64,000 nt of DNA, taken from NCBI RefSeq assembly GCF_027913215.1, contig NZ_CP115784.1, positions 2,666,001-2,730,000 of the forward strand, written 5' to 3'. Of the stretch, positions 8,517 through 17,248 are shown piece after piece. Below the pieces are notes generated by a model. The model was not told the DNA's origin and searched no databases. It saw only the letters and a program-made list of their open reading frames with translations. The position numbers and the translations under genes were made by a program. This stretch comes from Paracoccus aerodenitrificans. GTDB taxonomy: Bacteria; Pseudomonadota; Alphaproteobacteria; Rhodobacterales; Rhodobacteraceae. Positions within the stretch are counted from its first letter, which is position 1. The number at the start of each line of letters is the position of its first letter.

Positions 8517-9403
8517 CGACCTCCACGCCCAGATCCGGTGCCTTTGCTCCGCTCATTACTTCCCTAAAGCGAATGGCCGGCGACAGCTTCGCTATCACGG
8601 GGCTCATTATTTTTATGATCTTCGTTGCAGTGGCCATCCTGGCACCCTGGCTCTCGCCCTATCCGCCCTTCGAGGCGCAATTGACCGAGATCGGGCGTTT
8701 ACGTCGGCTCGAACCGCCTTCGACGCAACACTGGTTGGGCACCACTGCCTTCGGTAATGACGTGCTATCGCAACTTATCTACGGCTTCCGCGTGGCATTT
8801 CAGGTCGGCGTCGTAGCGGCGCTCGCGGTGGGCCTCGTGTCAACGCTGTTCGGCGTATTGGCAGGCTATTTCGGCGGGCTGATCGACGATATTCTGATGC
8901 GTTTAACTGATGTGGCGTTGTCAATTCCCACTCTGCCCTTTGCCATCGTAGCAGTGGGTCTGCTGGGTCCCTCGGTCGAGAACACGATTCTTGTAATCAC
9001 GCTCCTGTTCTGGCGCAACGGCGCACGGATCATCCGTGCCACGGTACTGACCGAGCGCGAGCGCATATTCGTCAAATGGGCGCGCGCGGCGGGGGCGTCG
9101 CATGCGCATGTGATATTTGTGCACATCCTGCCCAACGTACTGCGGGTTGTGTTTCTGTGGATCACCATGTCGGTAGCCTTCGCAATTCTGACTGAAGCCA
9201 GTCTAGCTTTTCTGGGCTTGGGTGATCCCTCGGTGGTCAGCTGGGGCCAGATGCTGAATACCGCTTTCGCCAGCGGCTATCTGCGCCAAGCCTGGTGGTG
9301 GGTCACCCCGCCAGCGGTGGCGCTTGTCGTACTGATTTCAGCCCTCTACCTCGTCGGTCGCGGCTATGAGGAACTCAATAATCCCAGATTGCGCAGGAGG
9401 TGA
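8513..9403 (+). CDS. ABC transporter permease, DppC/OppC type
   Basis: A 296-residue permease. An N-terminal OppC_N segment (SFAITGLIIFMIFVAVAILAPWLSPY) is followed by the extracytoplasmic linker with HWLGTTAFGNDVLSQLIYGF, the standard DppC signature, and then the transmembrane core. The EAA loop is FVKWARAAGASHAHVIFVHI. The ATG overlaps the stop of the preceding gene by four bases. Its own stop overlaps the ribosome-binding region of the ATPase gene at 9406. Confidence 0.9.
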   Translation: MTTSTPRSGAFAPLITSLKRMAGDSFAITGLIIFMIFVAVAILAPWLSPYPPFEAQLTEIGRLRRLEPPSTQHWLGTTAFGNDVLSQLIYGFRVAFQVGVVAALAVGLVSTLFGVLAGYFGGLIDDILMRLTDVALSIPTLPFAIVAVGLLGPSVENTILVITLLFWRNGARIIRATVLTERERIFVKWARAAGASHAHVIFVHILPNVLRVVFLWITMSVAFAILTEASLAFLGLGDPSVVSWGQMLNTAFASGYLRQAWWWVTPPAVALVVLISALYLVGRGYEELNNPRLRRR

Positions 9404-9405
9404 CG

Positions 9406-10473
9406 ATGCCACGCGACCTGACCGCGCTCAACGAGCGCCTCGCCGCCAACCCTCCCGTGCATCTCAGCGTGAAGGATCTTTCTGTCACCTATGCCACTGA
9501 TCGCGGGCCGTTCTACGCCGTGGACAGCGTTAGCTTCGAGATGGCGCCGGGCTCGAACCTCGGCCTCGTTGGCGAAAGCGGCTGCGGCAAGAGCACCGTG
9601 ATTAAAGCGCTGATGCGGCTCACGCCATCCGACGCACGGCTAGACGGCCAAGTGCTGCTGAACGGCACCGATGTGATTGCGCTCAACGCCCGACAGCTGC
9701 AGCAGGTGCGTTGGATGCAGATCGCACTTGTCACGCAAAGCGCGATGAACTCGCTCGATCCGGTCTACCGGGTGGGCGATCAAATCGTCGAATCGATCCG
9801 CGCCCACTATGATGTCAGCCACGCGACCGCCTGGTCCAGGGCCGAGGAAATGTTCGCTCTCGTGGGCCTCCCAGCCCGCCGGTTGTCGGAATACCCTCAT
9901 CAGTTTTCGGGTGGTATGCGCCAGCGCGCGGTGATCGCCATGGCACTCAGCCTCAACGCCGGGCTACTTCTGGCCGACGAGCCAACTACCGCGCTCGACC
10001 CGATCATGCAGGATCAGGTGATGGCCCGTCTGCGCACCGCCCAGACAGCGCTGCACCGATCGATGATCCTGGTCACCCACGATATCGCAGTGGTGGCAGA
10101 GACCTGCGAAAGCGTCGCGGTTATGTACGCCGGCCGTATCGTCGAGACCGGCCCGACGGAGCGCGTCCTGCACGACCCCGCCCATCCCTACACGATGGGC
10201 CTCAGAAACGCGTTCCCCAAGCTACCCAAACCTGGTGCCGAAAAGCCGCCGCTGATCTCGATCTCTGGCGGGCTGCCCAATCTGCTGGAAAAGCCGAAGG
10301 GCTGCCGCTTCGCGCCCAGATGCCCCTTCGCCACCGACATCTGCTACTTCGAAGACCCGGACTTCACCGATATCGGTTACGGCCAATACGCTGCGTGCCA
10401 CCACGCCGCCCGTGCGCCCGAGTTCCGCACCGCGGCCATGCAGGCCGAGACCTGGAAGAGCATCGAAGCATGA
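9406..10473 (+). CDS. ABC transporter ATP-binding protein, DppD/OppD type
   Basis: A 355-residue ATPase. Walker A is GESGCGKST, the Q-loop lies in ALVTQSAMNSLDP, the signature is FSGGMRQRA, Walker B is GLLLADEPTTALD and the switch histidine is in LVTHDIAVVAE. The C-terminal oligopeptide-transporter extension carries the cysteine motif (GCRFAPRCPFATDIC) that ligates a 4Fe-4S cluster in some DppD proteins. The ATG at 9406 is preceded by CAGGAGG; a GTG at 9400 is in frame but overlaps that site. The stop overlaps the next start. Confidence 0.9.
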   Translation: MPRDLTALNERLAANPPVHLSVKDLSVTYATDRGPFYAVDSVSFEMAPGSNLGLVGESGCGKSTVIKALMRLTPSDARLDGQVLLNGTDVIALNARQLQQVRWMQIALVTQSAMNSLDPVYRVGDQIVESIRAHYDVSHATAWSRAEEMFALVGLPARRLSEYPHQFSGGMRQRAVIAMALSLNAGLLLADEPTTALDPIMQDQVMARLRTAQTALHRSMILVTHDIAVVAETCESVAVMYAGRIVETGPTERVLHDPAHPYTMGLRNAFPKLPKPGAEKPPLISISGGLPNLLEKPKGCRFAPRCPFATDICYFEDPDFTDIGYGQYAACHHAARAPEFRTAAMQAETWKSIEA

Positions 10474-11519
10474 CCAGCAAACCCCCAAGTATCCCGATCA
10501 TTGAAGCCCGCGACCTCAAGACCTATTTCCGTGCGTCCAGCGGGCTCCTGTCCTCGATCTTTGGCCACCCCCGTCCGCCCGTACGGGCACTTGACGGAGT
10601 CGACCTCGCCATCACTACAGGCCACGTGAAAGGAGTGGTGGGCGAAAGCGGCTGTGGTAAGTCGACCCTCGGCATGACGATGGTCCGCATGCACGAACCT
10701 ACCGCAGGCAGCATCTTGTTCCGCGGCGGCGAGGTGACGCATACCCACGGCAGTGCGCTTAAGGCATTTCGTCGCAGCGCGCAGATAATCTTCCAAGACC
10801 CCTATTCCTCGCTCAATCCCCGGCTGACCATCGGGCAGATCATAGAAGAGCCGCTGAAAATTCACCGCCTAGGCAACACCGAAGAGCGCGCAGCAAAAAT
10901 CGCCTGGGCACTTAGCCATGTTCGACTGCCAGCCGAAGAATACTTGCACCGCTTCCCCTCGGACCTCTCGGGAGGGCAACGCCAGCGCGTCGCTATCGCC
11001 CGCGCACTGGCGATGGAGCCCGAGTTCATTGTCGCCGACGAGCCGGTCTCGATGCTCGACGTATCGATCCAGGCCGGTGTTCTGGAACTGCTGCAAAAGC
11101 TCTCAATCGAGCTAAACCTCGCCGTGCTTTACATATCGCACGACATTGCCACGGTTGGCTACATCTGCGACGACGTTGCGGTTATGTACCTAGGTCAGGT
11201 GGTAGAGGAAGGTACCACCGACGACGTGCTGCTACGCCCGCTGCACCCCTATACGCAGCACCTGATGGCTGCAATTCCTAATATAGACCCCTCCGTGCGG
11301 CGCCCACGAGTCAGCTTGGGCGGGGAAGTACCTTCGCCCACCGACATTCCGCAGGGCTGCCGCTTTGCCGACCGCTGCCCGCAGGTGGCAGGCTTGTGTC
11401 GGCGGCAGGAGCCCGGGCTAGCAAACCGAGGCCATGGCCGCCGAGTGCGCTGTCACCTCTATCTGCCAGACGTCGACTCGCCCGAGGATGCGCCGAAGCG
11501 CGCGAGCAAACTTGACTGA
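10470..11519 (+). CDS. ABC transporter ATP-binding protein, DppF/OppF type
   Basis: A 349-residue second ATPase of the importer. Walker A is GESGCGKST, Q-loop IIFQDPYSSLNPR, signature LSGGQRQRVAIARAL, Walker B FIVADEPVSMLD, H-switch YISHDIATV. The C-terminal part repeats the cysteine motif (GCRFADRCPQVAGLC). An insert between strands near residues 20-40 (SGLLSSIFGHPRPPVRALDG) is common in DppF. The start overlaps the DppD stop by four bases. It forms a heterodimeric motor with the 9406 product. Confidence 0.9.
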   Translation: MTSKPPSIPIIEARDLKTYFRASSGLLSSIFGHPRPPVRALDGVDLAITTGHVKGVVGESGCGKSTLGMTMVRMHEPTAGSILFRGGEVTHTHGSALKAFRRSAQIIFQDPYSSLNPRLTIGQIIEEPLKIHRLGNTEERAAKIAWALSHVRLPAEEYLHRFPSDLSGGQRQRVAIARALAMEPEFIVADEPVSMLDVSIQAGVLELLQKLSIELNLAVLYISHDIATVGYICDDVAVMYLGQVVEEGTTDDVLLRPLHPYTQHLMAAIPNIDPSVRRPRVSLGGEVPSPTDIPQGCRFADRCPQVAGLCRRQEPGLANRGHGRRVRCHLYLPDVDSPEDAPKRASKLD

Positions 11520-11542
11520 ACCAATAAACTTTGGAGAACGAC

Positions 11543-12508
11543 ATGAGACTTGCAACATTGCCGAATGGCAGCCATGACGGGCGTCTCCACGTTGTCAGTC
11601 GCGACAACGCGCGCAGCATTCCGGCTGAGGTCGTGACCACGATGCAGGCACTGCTCGAAGATTGGGACACCCATGCCCCCGCATTGGAAGCGCAATACCG
11701 CACACTAACGGAAGGGGACGGCGAGGCCTTCGACCCGGCTACGGCACTCGCGCCCATGCCGCGCGCATGGCAATGGCTGGACGGCTCGGCCTATGAAAGC
11801 CACGGTATGCTGATGGCCAAGGTACTCGGCATCGACAACCATGCAGACAAGACGCGTCCACTTATGTACCAAGGACTGTCGGACCGCTTCCTAGCACCTA
11901 CCGCCGATGTGCCGCTGCCGACTGAGGGCGACGGCATCGACTTCGAGGGTGAGTTCGGCGTTATCTGCGATGCGGTTCCGATGGGCACCGACACCGCTAC
12001 GGCGCGCGGTCATATCCGGCTGTTGGTGCAGATCAACGACTGGTCGCTGCGCGCCGTCGCGCCGATTGAGATGCGCACGGGCTTCGGCTGGATTCAGGCA
12101 AAACCCGCTTGTTCCATGGCCCCGGTCGCAGTGACGCCGGATGAACTGGGCGACGCTTGGCGCGACGCACGCGTCGACCTACCGCTGATAGTCGACTGGA
12201 ACGGCGAGCGATTCGGCGCGGCGGGAGGCTATGCAATGGGCTTTGGCTTCGATCAGCTTATCGCACATGCCGCGCGGACTCGAAACTTGGTAGCGGGGAC
12301 TGTGATCGGTTCAGGCACCGTGTCAAACGAGAATTACCGCGAAGTCGGTTCGTCCTGCATCGCGGAAAAGCGCGGGATCGAGATGTTGGACGAGGGCGAG
12401 GCGCGTACTGGCTTCATGTGCTTCGGTGATACGGTCCGCATGGAATGCCGTACCGCTGATGGCTCACCGCTGTTTGGGGCCATCGACCAGAGGGTCGTTG
12501 GGCTCTAG
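11543..12508 (+). CDS. Fumarylacetoacetate-hydrolase-family enzyme
   Basis: A 321-residue FAH-fold protein. The divalent-metal site is visible as DFEGEFGVI plus the downstream asparagine/aspartate block INDWSLR; later come QAKPACSMAPVAV and GTVIGSGTVSN, which line the active site in the family. Family members hydrolyse or decarboxylate C-C bonds in beta-dicarbonyl compounds, often at the end of aromatic ring cleavage. GGAGA precedes the ATG at 11543, 23 bases after the DppF stop, so it is probably the last gene of the ABC operon. That suggests the imported substrate ends as a 2,4-diketo acid or similar. Exact reaction unknown. Confidence 0.8.
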   Translation: MRLATLPNGSHDGRLHVVSRDNARSIPAEVVTTMQALLEDWDTHAPALEAQYRTLTEGDGEAFDPATALAPMPRAWQWLDGSAYESHGMLMAKVLGIDNHADKTRPLMYQGLSDRFLAPTADVPLPTEGDGIDFEGEFGVICDAVPMGTDTATARGHIRLLVQINDWSLRAVAPIEMRTGFGWIQAKPACSMAPVAVTPDELGDAWRDARVDLPLIVDWNGERFGAAGGYAMGFGFDQLIAHAARTRNLVAGTVIGSGTVSNENYREVGSSCIAEKRGIEMLDEGEARTGFMCFGDTVRMECRTADGSPLFGAIDQRVVGL

Positions 12509-12538
12509 CCGGCGTCTGCATTTCGGGGATTCCCAATT

Positions 12539-13216
12539 GGATCTGTCGCAAACTTTTCTTGCGGTCAGGATGCCCCCGTGGTTACCGCCCCCTCATGTTG
12601 CCAGCGCCGCGAATTGGGTAAACGGGCAGAGTCCGGGCGTTAGCTGGCCCTTGCTCACTTCGATCCCGTCGAGTGTGGCTGACGCCGAAGCGAATGATTT
12701 GAAGCCAAGCATGGGACGGATCCGCTTCTTGATGGTGCGGTGGTCCTGCTCGATCATATTATTATCCGTGAGATGTTTGATCCGCACCATCTTGATCGGG
12801 ATCGGGGAATCGAACCGTTTCAGCATGCGATTGATCTAGGTGATGCCGGCAGTATTCGACCCGCTCTTATCAGTGACGATCCTCTGCGGCAGGCCGTTCA
12901 CCTCGAAAGCACGAGCGATGAAGCGGGTGGCCGCCTTTTTGTTGCGTCGTTGTGACAGAATGAAATCAAAGGTCATGCCGAATTTGTCGACGGCGCGATA
13001 GAGATAGATCCATTCGCCTTTTACGCGCATATAAGTTTCGTCCATGCGCCAGGATCGGTCCGTTTGGAGCTTGCAGCGGTGCGCTTCCTCTGCAATCTGA
13101 CGGGTATATTTTATGATCCAGCGGTTCAAGGTCGCGTGGTCTACCTTCACGCCTTGTTCGGCCATGATTTCTTCCAGGTCCCTGTACGAAACCGTGTAGC
13201 GAACGTAAAAGAAGAC
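12539..13216 (-). mobile_element. IS6-family element, one end lost
   Basis: The lower-coordinate end is intact (GGATCTGTCGCAAACTT from 12539, comparable with GGTTTTGTCGCAAACTT at the end of the copy at 20.1-20.8 kb). At the other side the element stops inside its transposase N-terminus and runs directly into a binding-protein gene at about 13217. No target duplication is visible, consistent with a deletion formed next to the IS. Confidence 0.75.
12593..13216 (-). pseudogene. IS6-family transposase, truncated with internal stop
   Basis: The frame starts at VFFYVRYTVSYRDLEEIMAE, lacking the first about 20 residues seen in the copy at 20156. The DDE residues are present: DRSWRMDETYMRVKGEW and RIVTDKSGSNT. 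A TAG replaces the expected glutamate codon in NTAGIT-stop-INRMLKRF (12836-12838). The rest then continues in frame with the third catalytic residue (NNMIEQDHRTIKKRIRPMLG) to ALAT. Two lesions make it inactive. Confidence 0.8.
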
Positions 13217-13342
13217 CGCGAGCCCCGCAGAGGCCCAGTTCATCTCTGCCATCGAGATCGTTCCATATTCGTCCTGCGCATAGGCGATGGGTGAAGTGGC
13301 GATCAGGCCCAAGAGAGCCAATCCCGTTTTCGAGAGTCTCAT
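13217..13342 (-). pseudogene. 5' fragment of a glycine-betaine-type ABC binding protein gene
   Basis: Forty-two residues: a clear signal peptide (MRLSKTGLALLGLIATSPIA, cleavage near YAQ) followed by DEYGTISMAEMNWASAGLA, which resembles the mature start of OpuAC/ProX-type substrate-binding proteins. It then fuses in frame to the IS6 transposase remnant, giving a 168-codon chimeric frame. It diverges from the TetR gene at 13532 and shares its operator region, so it was probably the original TetR target. The rest of the transporter is gone. Confidence 0.6.
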
Positions 13343-13506
13343 TGAATACCTTTCAGCTCATTTCGTCAGCCTGCGATAGGGCTTGCATCACGTCGCAGCA
13401 GCCCGCGCGGCAAGGATCAGCAGGGCTGAAAATAGCGAAACTTGCCCGATTCCGCTCGCGCAGGACCGGATGCCTGGCAGCTGAAGATTATCCTTGACCG
13501 AATCGA

Positions 13507-13543
13507 TGGTTTAGTCGTTTGATTAAGTCAAATGACTAAACCA
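13507..13543. promoter_or_regulatory. Large inverted repeat, candidate TetR operator overlapping a start codon
   Basis: TGGTTTAGTCGTTTGA, spacer TTAAG, then TCAAATGACTAAACCA: 16-bp arms with one mismatch. The ATG of the TetR gene (13532) lies inside the right arm. On the opposite strand TTGACT within the repeat could serve as -35 for the truncated binding-protein gene. Binding here would block both promoters; this is inference from position. Confidence 0.7.
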
Positions 13544-14209
13544 GTTCTCATAGATCCGGCGACAGCCAGTGAAGATGCTCCCGCTAATCCGCGCGATCTG
13601 ATAATGGATGCGGCGGGACGGGTTTTTGGCAGCGTTGGATTCGATGGTGCGACCACGCGTGGCATTGCCGAGGCGGCGGGCGTGAATCTCGGGCTGATCC
13701 ACTACTATTTCGGCAACAAACGCGCCCTGTTCGAAGCCACCGTCATCAAGCAGGCGGATGACTTGAACGAACAGCGACGCGAGCTTTTGGCCCGGCTTCC
13801 CTTCGAGCCCACGCTGAAACAGGTCTTTGAAGCGCTGCTGCGCCCGGCGGTCGAAATCCGACTGCGCCCGGACGGTCAGTATTTCGCGCGACTGGTTGCC
13901 GATGTCGCCTCGGCGGCGGATGAACGCTCGCGTTCGCTGACATCCGCGGCCTTCGATCCCATAGCGCGGGAATTCGTCGCGCAGATCCTGAAGATTTATC
14001 CAGATGCGGCACATGCCATGGCCGTCCGCGCCTATATGTTTGCGATCAGCGTATCGATCTCGCTCATGGTGAATACCGGGCGAGAGGCCGCGCTTGCCGG
14101 GCAGGACAATGACGGAGATCCGGAAAGCGTGATCCAAGATGCGATCAGCTTTGTCACGGCGGGCGCTGAACGTATTCTCGGGCGAAGGGAGGCGACCGCC
14201 CGGCACTGA
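13532..14209 (+). CDS. TetR-family transcriptional regulator
   Basis: A 225-residue regulator. The N-terminal HTH is clear (AAGRVFGSVGFDGATTRGIA, then GVNLGLIHYYFGNKRALFEA), preceded by an unusual 20-residue acidic and proline-rich tail. The C-terminal ligand domain is TetR_C-like. The only upstream ATG in frame (13532) lies inside the 37-bp inverted repeat and has no Shine-Dalgarno match, so the message may be leaderless. The TRAP genes start 26 bp after its stop on the same strand, so it may be cotranscribed with them and sense their substrate. Confidence 0.85.
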   Translation: MTKPVLIDPATASEDAPANPRDLIMDAAGRVFGSVGFDGATTRGIAEAAGVNLGLIHYYFGNKRALFEATVIKQADDLNEQRRELLARLPFEPTLKQVFEALLRPAVEIRLRPDGQYFARLVADVASAADERSRSLTSAAFDPIAREFVAQILKIYPDAAHAMAVRAYMFAISVSISLMVNTGREAALAGQDNDGDPESVIQDAISFVTAGAERILGRREATARH

Positions 14210-14235
14210 CACCGAAACATTCCAGGGAGGATAGA

Positions 14236-15294
14236 ATGAGAAGACTACTACTGGGGACGAGCCTTGCCTTGCTTGCGCAAGCGGGCAGCGCAATGGCGCA
14301 GGAGGAAATCAGCGTGTCGGTCGTCAATGGTCATCCGCCGGTTTTCCTGTGGGTCAAACATCTGACAGAGACGTTCATCCCTACGGTGGATGCGGCACTT
14401 GAAGGCACCGATTATAAGATCAACTGGACCGAGAATTATGGCGGCACACTGGCCGCCGTCGGCGGCGAGCTGGAGGCTTTGGAAGACGGCCTCGCCGAGG
14501 TGGGCATCGTGCCGACGGTTTTCGAGCCGACCGCCCTGCCCCTGCAGAATATCAGCTATTTCACACCCTTCTCCGCCGGAGATCCGAAGCTGGTCATGCA
14601 GGCCATGGAACAGCTTTATGCCGATCAGGATGCGATGCGCGAGGAATGGGCGCGGTACGGGATCGAACATCTGGGCGGCGGCTTCACGCTGGACAATTAC
14701 GTGCTGATGACCTCGTTCCCGGTCGATTCCATCGACGATCTGGAAGGCAAACGCATCGCGGCCCCCGGACCGGCGGTCAACTGGCTGGAAGGCACCGGGG
14801 CGGTCGGCGTTTCGGGCAATCTGACCACCTATTACAGCGACATCCAGACCGGCGTTTTCGAAGGGGTCATCACCTTCCCGACCGCTGCAGCGGCGGCCAA
14901 TCTGCAAGAGGTCGCGCCCTATACCACGGTCACGAATTTCGGGGCGCAATATGCGGGTGCCCTCGTCGCGAATGCCGATTGGTATGCCGACCAGCCGGAA
15001 GAGGTGCAGAACGCGCTGCGCGAAGGGGCCATCGCTTATACACAGGCCTATCTGGATGAGCAGGAACAGCTTGTCGCCGCCGCGATGGAAACGCTGGATA
15101 CCGATGCCGGTGGCGTCAGCGAAATGTCAGATGAGGAAAAGAAGCGTTGGGCAGATGCCCTGCCGCAGATCGCTTCGACCTGGCAAGAGTCCGCAGCAGG
15201 CGACGGGGCAGACACGGGCGCGGTTCTGGATGCCTATATAGGTGCGCTTCAAGCGGGCGGCGCACCCCTGCTGCGCGATTGGCGCATTCAGTGA
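14236..15294 (+). CDS. TRAP transporter substrate-binding protein, DctP family
   Basis: A 352-residue periplasmic receptor. The signal peptide ends near AMAQ (residue 22). DctP-type features follow: ISYFTPFSAGDP, and the ligand-pocket block DDLEGKRIAAPGPAVNWLEG with GVFEGVITFPTAA after it. Members bind carboxylates. AGGGAGG precedes the ATG at 14236. The two membrane subunits follow at 15352 and 15909, and three catabolic enzymes after them, so the ligand is presumably the substrate of those enzymes. Confidence 0.9.
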   Translation: MRRLLLGTSLALLAQAGSAMAQEEISVSVVNGHPPVFLWVKHLTETFIPTVDAALEGTDYKINWTENYGGTLAAVGGELEALEDGLAEVGIVPTVFEPTALPLQNISYFTPFSAGDPKLVMQAMEQLYADQDAMREEWARYGIEHLGGGFTLDNYVLMTSFPVDSIDDLEGKRIAAPGPAVNWLEGTGAVGVSGNLTTYYSDIQTGVFEGVITFPTAAAAANLQEVAPYTTVTNFGAQYAGALVANADWYADQPEEVQNALREGAIAYTQAYLDEQEQLVAAAMETLDTDAGGVSEMSDEEKKRWADALPQIASTWQESAAGDGADTGAVLDAYIGALQAGGAPLLRDWRIQ

Positions 15295-15351
15295 CACTGC
15301 CTGCGCGGGCGGGATTTCCTGCCCGCGCCTGACAGACCAACGGATCATCAG

Positions 15352-15912
15352 ATGAGCTATGCAACCACAACCGAGATGCGGACCGGCATCGGCTGGCTGG
15401 ACGCCGCCGCGCGTCTTCTGGACCGCATGACCGGCCTGCTGAGCGTCTTCGGAACGCTGGGAATCCTTGCGATCATGGTGTTGATCGTCGCCGATATCGT
15501 CATGCGGCTGTTCTTTTCCGCGCCAATCATGGGCGTGCCGGAAATCGTGTCGATGCTGATCCTGTCGATCGTCTTCCTGCAACTGCCGAATGCGCTTGCC
15601 CATGGCAAGATCACGCGGGCGGCTCTGCTGCTCGACCGGCTGGACGTGACACGGCCCCGCATTCGGCTGATCCTTGACGGGGCGTTGCACATGATCGGCG
15701 CGACCGTGATGGCGGTGCTGGTCTCGGCCTTCTACCCGCTGTTCATCCGTGCCTATGAACGACAGGAGATGGTCGGCACCTATGGCCAGTTCCTCGCCCC
15801 CGTCTGGCCCAGCTATCTGGTGGTGCTGATCGGTGCCGTGTTGATGTGCGCGGTCTTCGTTCAGCGGGCCGTCTGCCTTTGGGTTCTTGCCGCGAAAGGG
15901 GACCCGGCATGA
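15352..15912 (+). CDS. TRAP transporter small permease, DctQ type
   Basis: A 186-residue protein with four membrane segments, including LGILAIMVLIVADIVMRLFF and SYLVVLIGAVLMCAVFVQ. The DctQ signature region PEIVSMLILSIVFLQLPNAL is present. Its stop overlaps the start of the large permease by four bases (ATGA). It pairs with the 15909 product in the inner membrane. The 57-base gap after the binding-protein gene contains a GC-rich near-repeat (CCTGCGCGGGCGGG) that might trim transcript levels. Confidence 0.9.
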   Translation: MSYATTTEMRTGIGWLDAAARLLDRMTGLLSVFGTLGILAIMVLIVADIVMRLFFSAPIMGVPEIVSMLILSIVFLQLPNALAHGKITRAALLLDRLDVTRPRIRLILDGALHMIGATVMAVLVSAFYPLFIRAYERQEMVGTYGQFLAPVWPSYLVVLIGAVLMCAVFVQRAVCLWVLAAKGDPA

Positions 15913-17225
15913 GCGGCGTTGAAATCGGCCTGATCTCGCTGGGCGGCATCCTGCTGCTGATTTATTCGGGCCTGCATGTCGCGATCACGCTGGCCTTTGT
16001 CAGCTTTATCGGAATCTGGGTCCTGCGCGGCGATGCGACACAGGCGGCGCGGGTCATGTCGCTGGCGACGCGGGAAAGCATCTCATCCTATCTGTTCGGA
16101 GTCGTGCCGCTTTTCGTACTGATGGGGCTGGTTGTGGCCCGCGCCGGCCTTGGCCGAGACACGTTCGAGGTCGCGGGCCGGGCGCTGCGCCGCGTGACCG
16201 GCGGGCTTGGCATCGCCACCGTCGCGGCGAATGCGATCTTCGCGGCGATCACCGGCATCTCCATCGCCTCGGCTGCTGTGTTCACCAAGGTCGCCGTGCC
16301 AGAAATGATCCGCATGGGTTATGCCCCGCGCTTTGCGACCGGGATCGTGGCGGGCAGTTCGGTCCTTGGGATGTTGCTGCCGCCCAGCCTGCTGCTGATC
16401 CTTTACGGGATTCTCGCCGAACAATCGGTCGGTGCGCTCTTCATCGCCGGGATCGGGCCGGGCGTGCTGCTGTCTTTGGTTTACTGTCTTGCGATCTGGC
16501 TGCTGGTGCACTTCTGGCACAGCTATACCGGCAATCCGCATGAGGCGAGCGAGGTCACAGCGGCGCCCGCGCATGGCCGCTTCGATACACTCAACAAGCT
16601 GTTGCCGATCCTTTTGCTGATCGTGCTGGTCCTTGGCGGGATCTATGGCGGCTTTTTCCCCCCGACAGAGGCCGGTGCGGTCGGCGCCTTCGGGGCCGTG
16701 CTGATCGCCGCCGCAAAACGCCGCCTGAACGCCCGCACCCTGTGGGAGGTGACACTAGAAACCGGTCATGTCACCGCCGCAATCTGCTTCCTGATCATTG
16801 CGGCAACAATGTATAGCCGGATGCTGGCACTGTCGGGCCTGCCCGCCTTCCTGACCGAATGGGTCATTGCGCAGAACCTTGGCATTTACGGCTTTTTGGC
16901 CTGTTTTGTGCTGCTTCTCATCCTGCTTGGCACGATCCTTGACAGCAGTTCCATCCTGCTGGTCACCATCCCGCTGGCCCTGCCCATCGCCACGTCGCTG
17001 GGAATCGACCTGATCTGGTTCGGCCTGATCACCGTCATCGCGGTCGAGATCGGGCTGCTGACCCCACCCATGGGCCTGTCGGTCTTCGTCATCAAATCCA
17101 GCCTCGATGACGAACGCATCCCGATTGGCGACATCTTTGCCGGCACCGCGCCCTTCGCGCTGATCATGCTGGCGGTGCTGATCCTGTGCATTGCCTTCCC
17201 GGTCATCGTGACCGGGCTGGTCTGA
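15909..17225 (+). CDS. TRAP transporter large permease, DctM type
   Basis: A 438-residue permease of about 11-12 membrane segments. Conserved family stretches include ITGISIASAAVFTKVAVPEM, MGYAPRFATGIVAGSSVLG, LLPPSLLLILYGILAEQSVG and the C-terminal IGLLTPPMGLSVFVI. It couples substrate entry to a sodium gradient in characterised members. Normal length for the family; overlaps the DctQ gene. Confidence 0.92.
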   Translation: MSGVEIGLISLGGILLLIYSGLHVAITLAFVSFIGIWVLRGDATQAARVMSLATRESISSYLFGVVPLFVLMGLVVARAGLGRDTFEVAGRALRRVTGGLGIATVAANAIFAAITGISIASAAVFTKVAVPEMIRMGYAPRFATGIVAGSSVLGMLLPPSLLLILYGILAEQSVGALFIAGIGPGVLLSLVYCLAIWLLVHFWHSYTGNPHEASEVTAAPAHGRFDTLNKLLPILLLIVLVLGGIYGGFFPPTEAGAVGAFGAVLIAAAKRRLNARTLWEVTLETGHVTAAICFLIIAATMYSRMLALSGLPAFLTEWVIAQNLGIYGFLACFVLLLILLGTILDSSSILLVTIPLALPIATSLGIDLIWFGLITVIAVEIGLLTPPMGLSVFVIKSSLDDERIPIGDIFAGTAPFALIMLAVLILCIAFPVIVTGLV

Positions 17226-17248
17226 ACGTTCCTATCAAGGAGGCCGCC

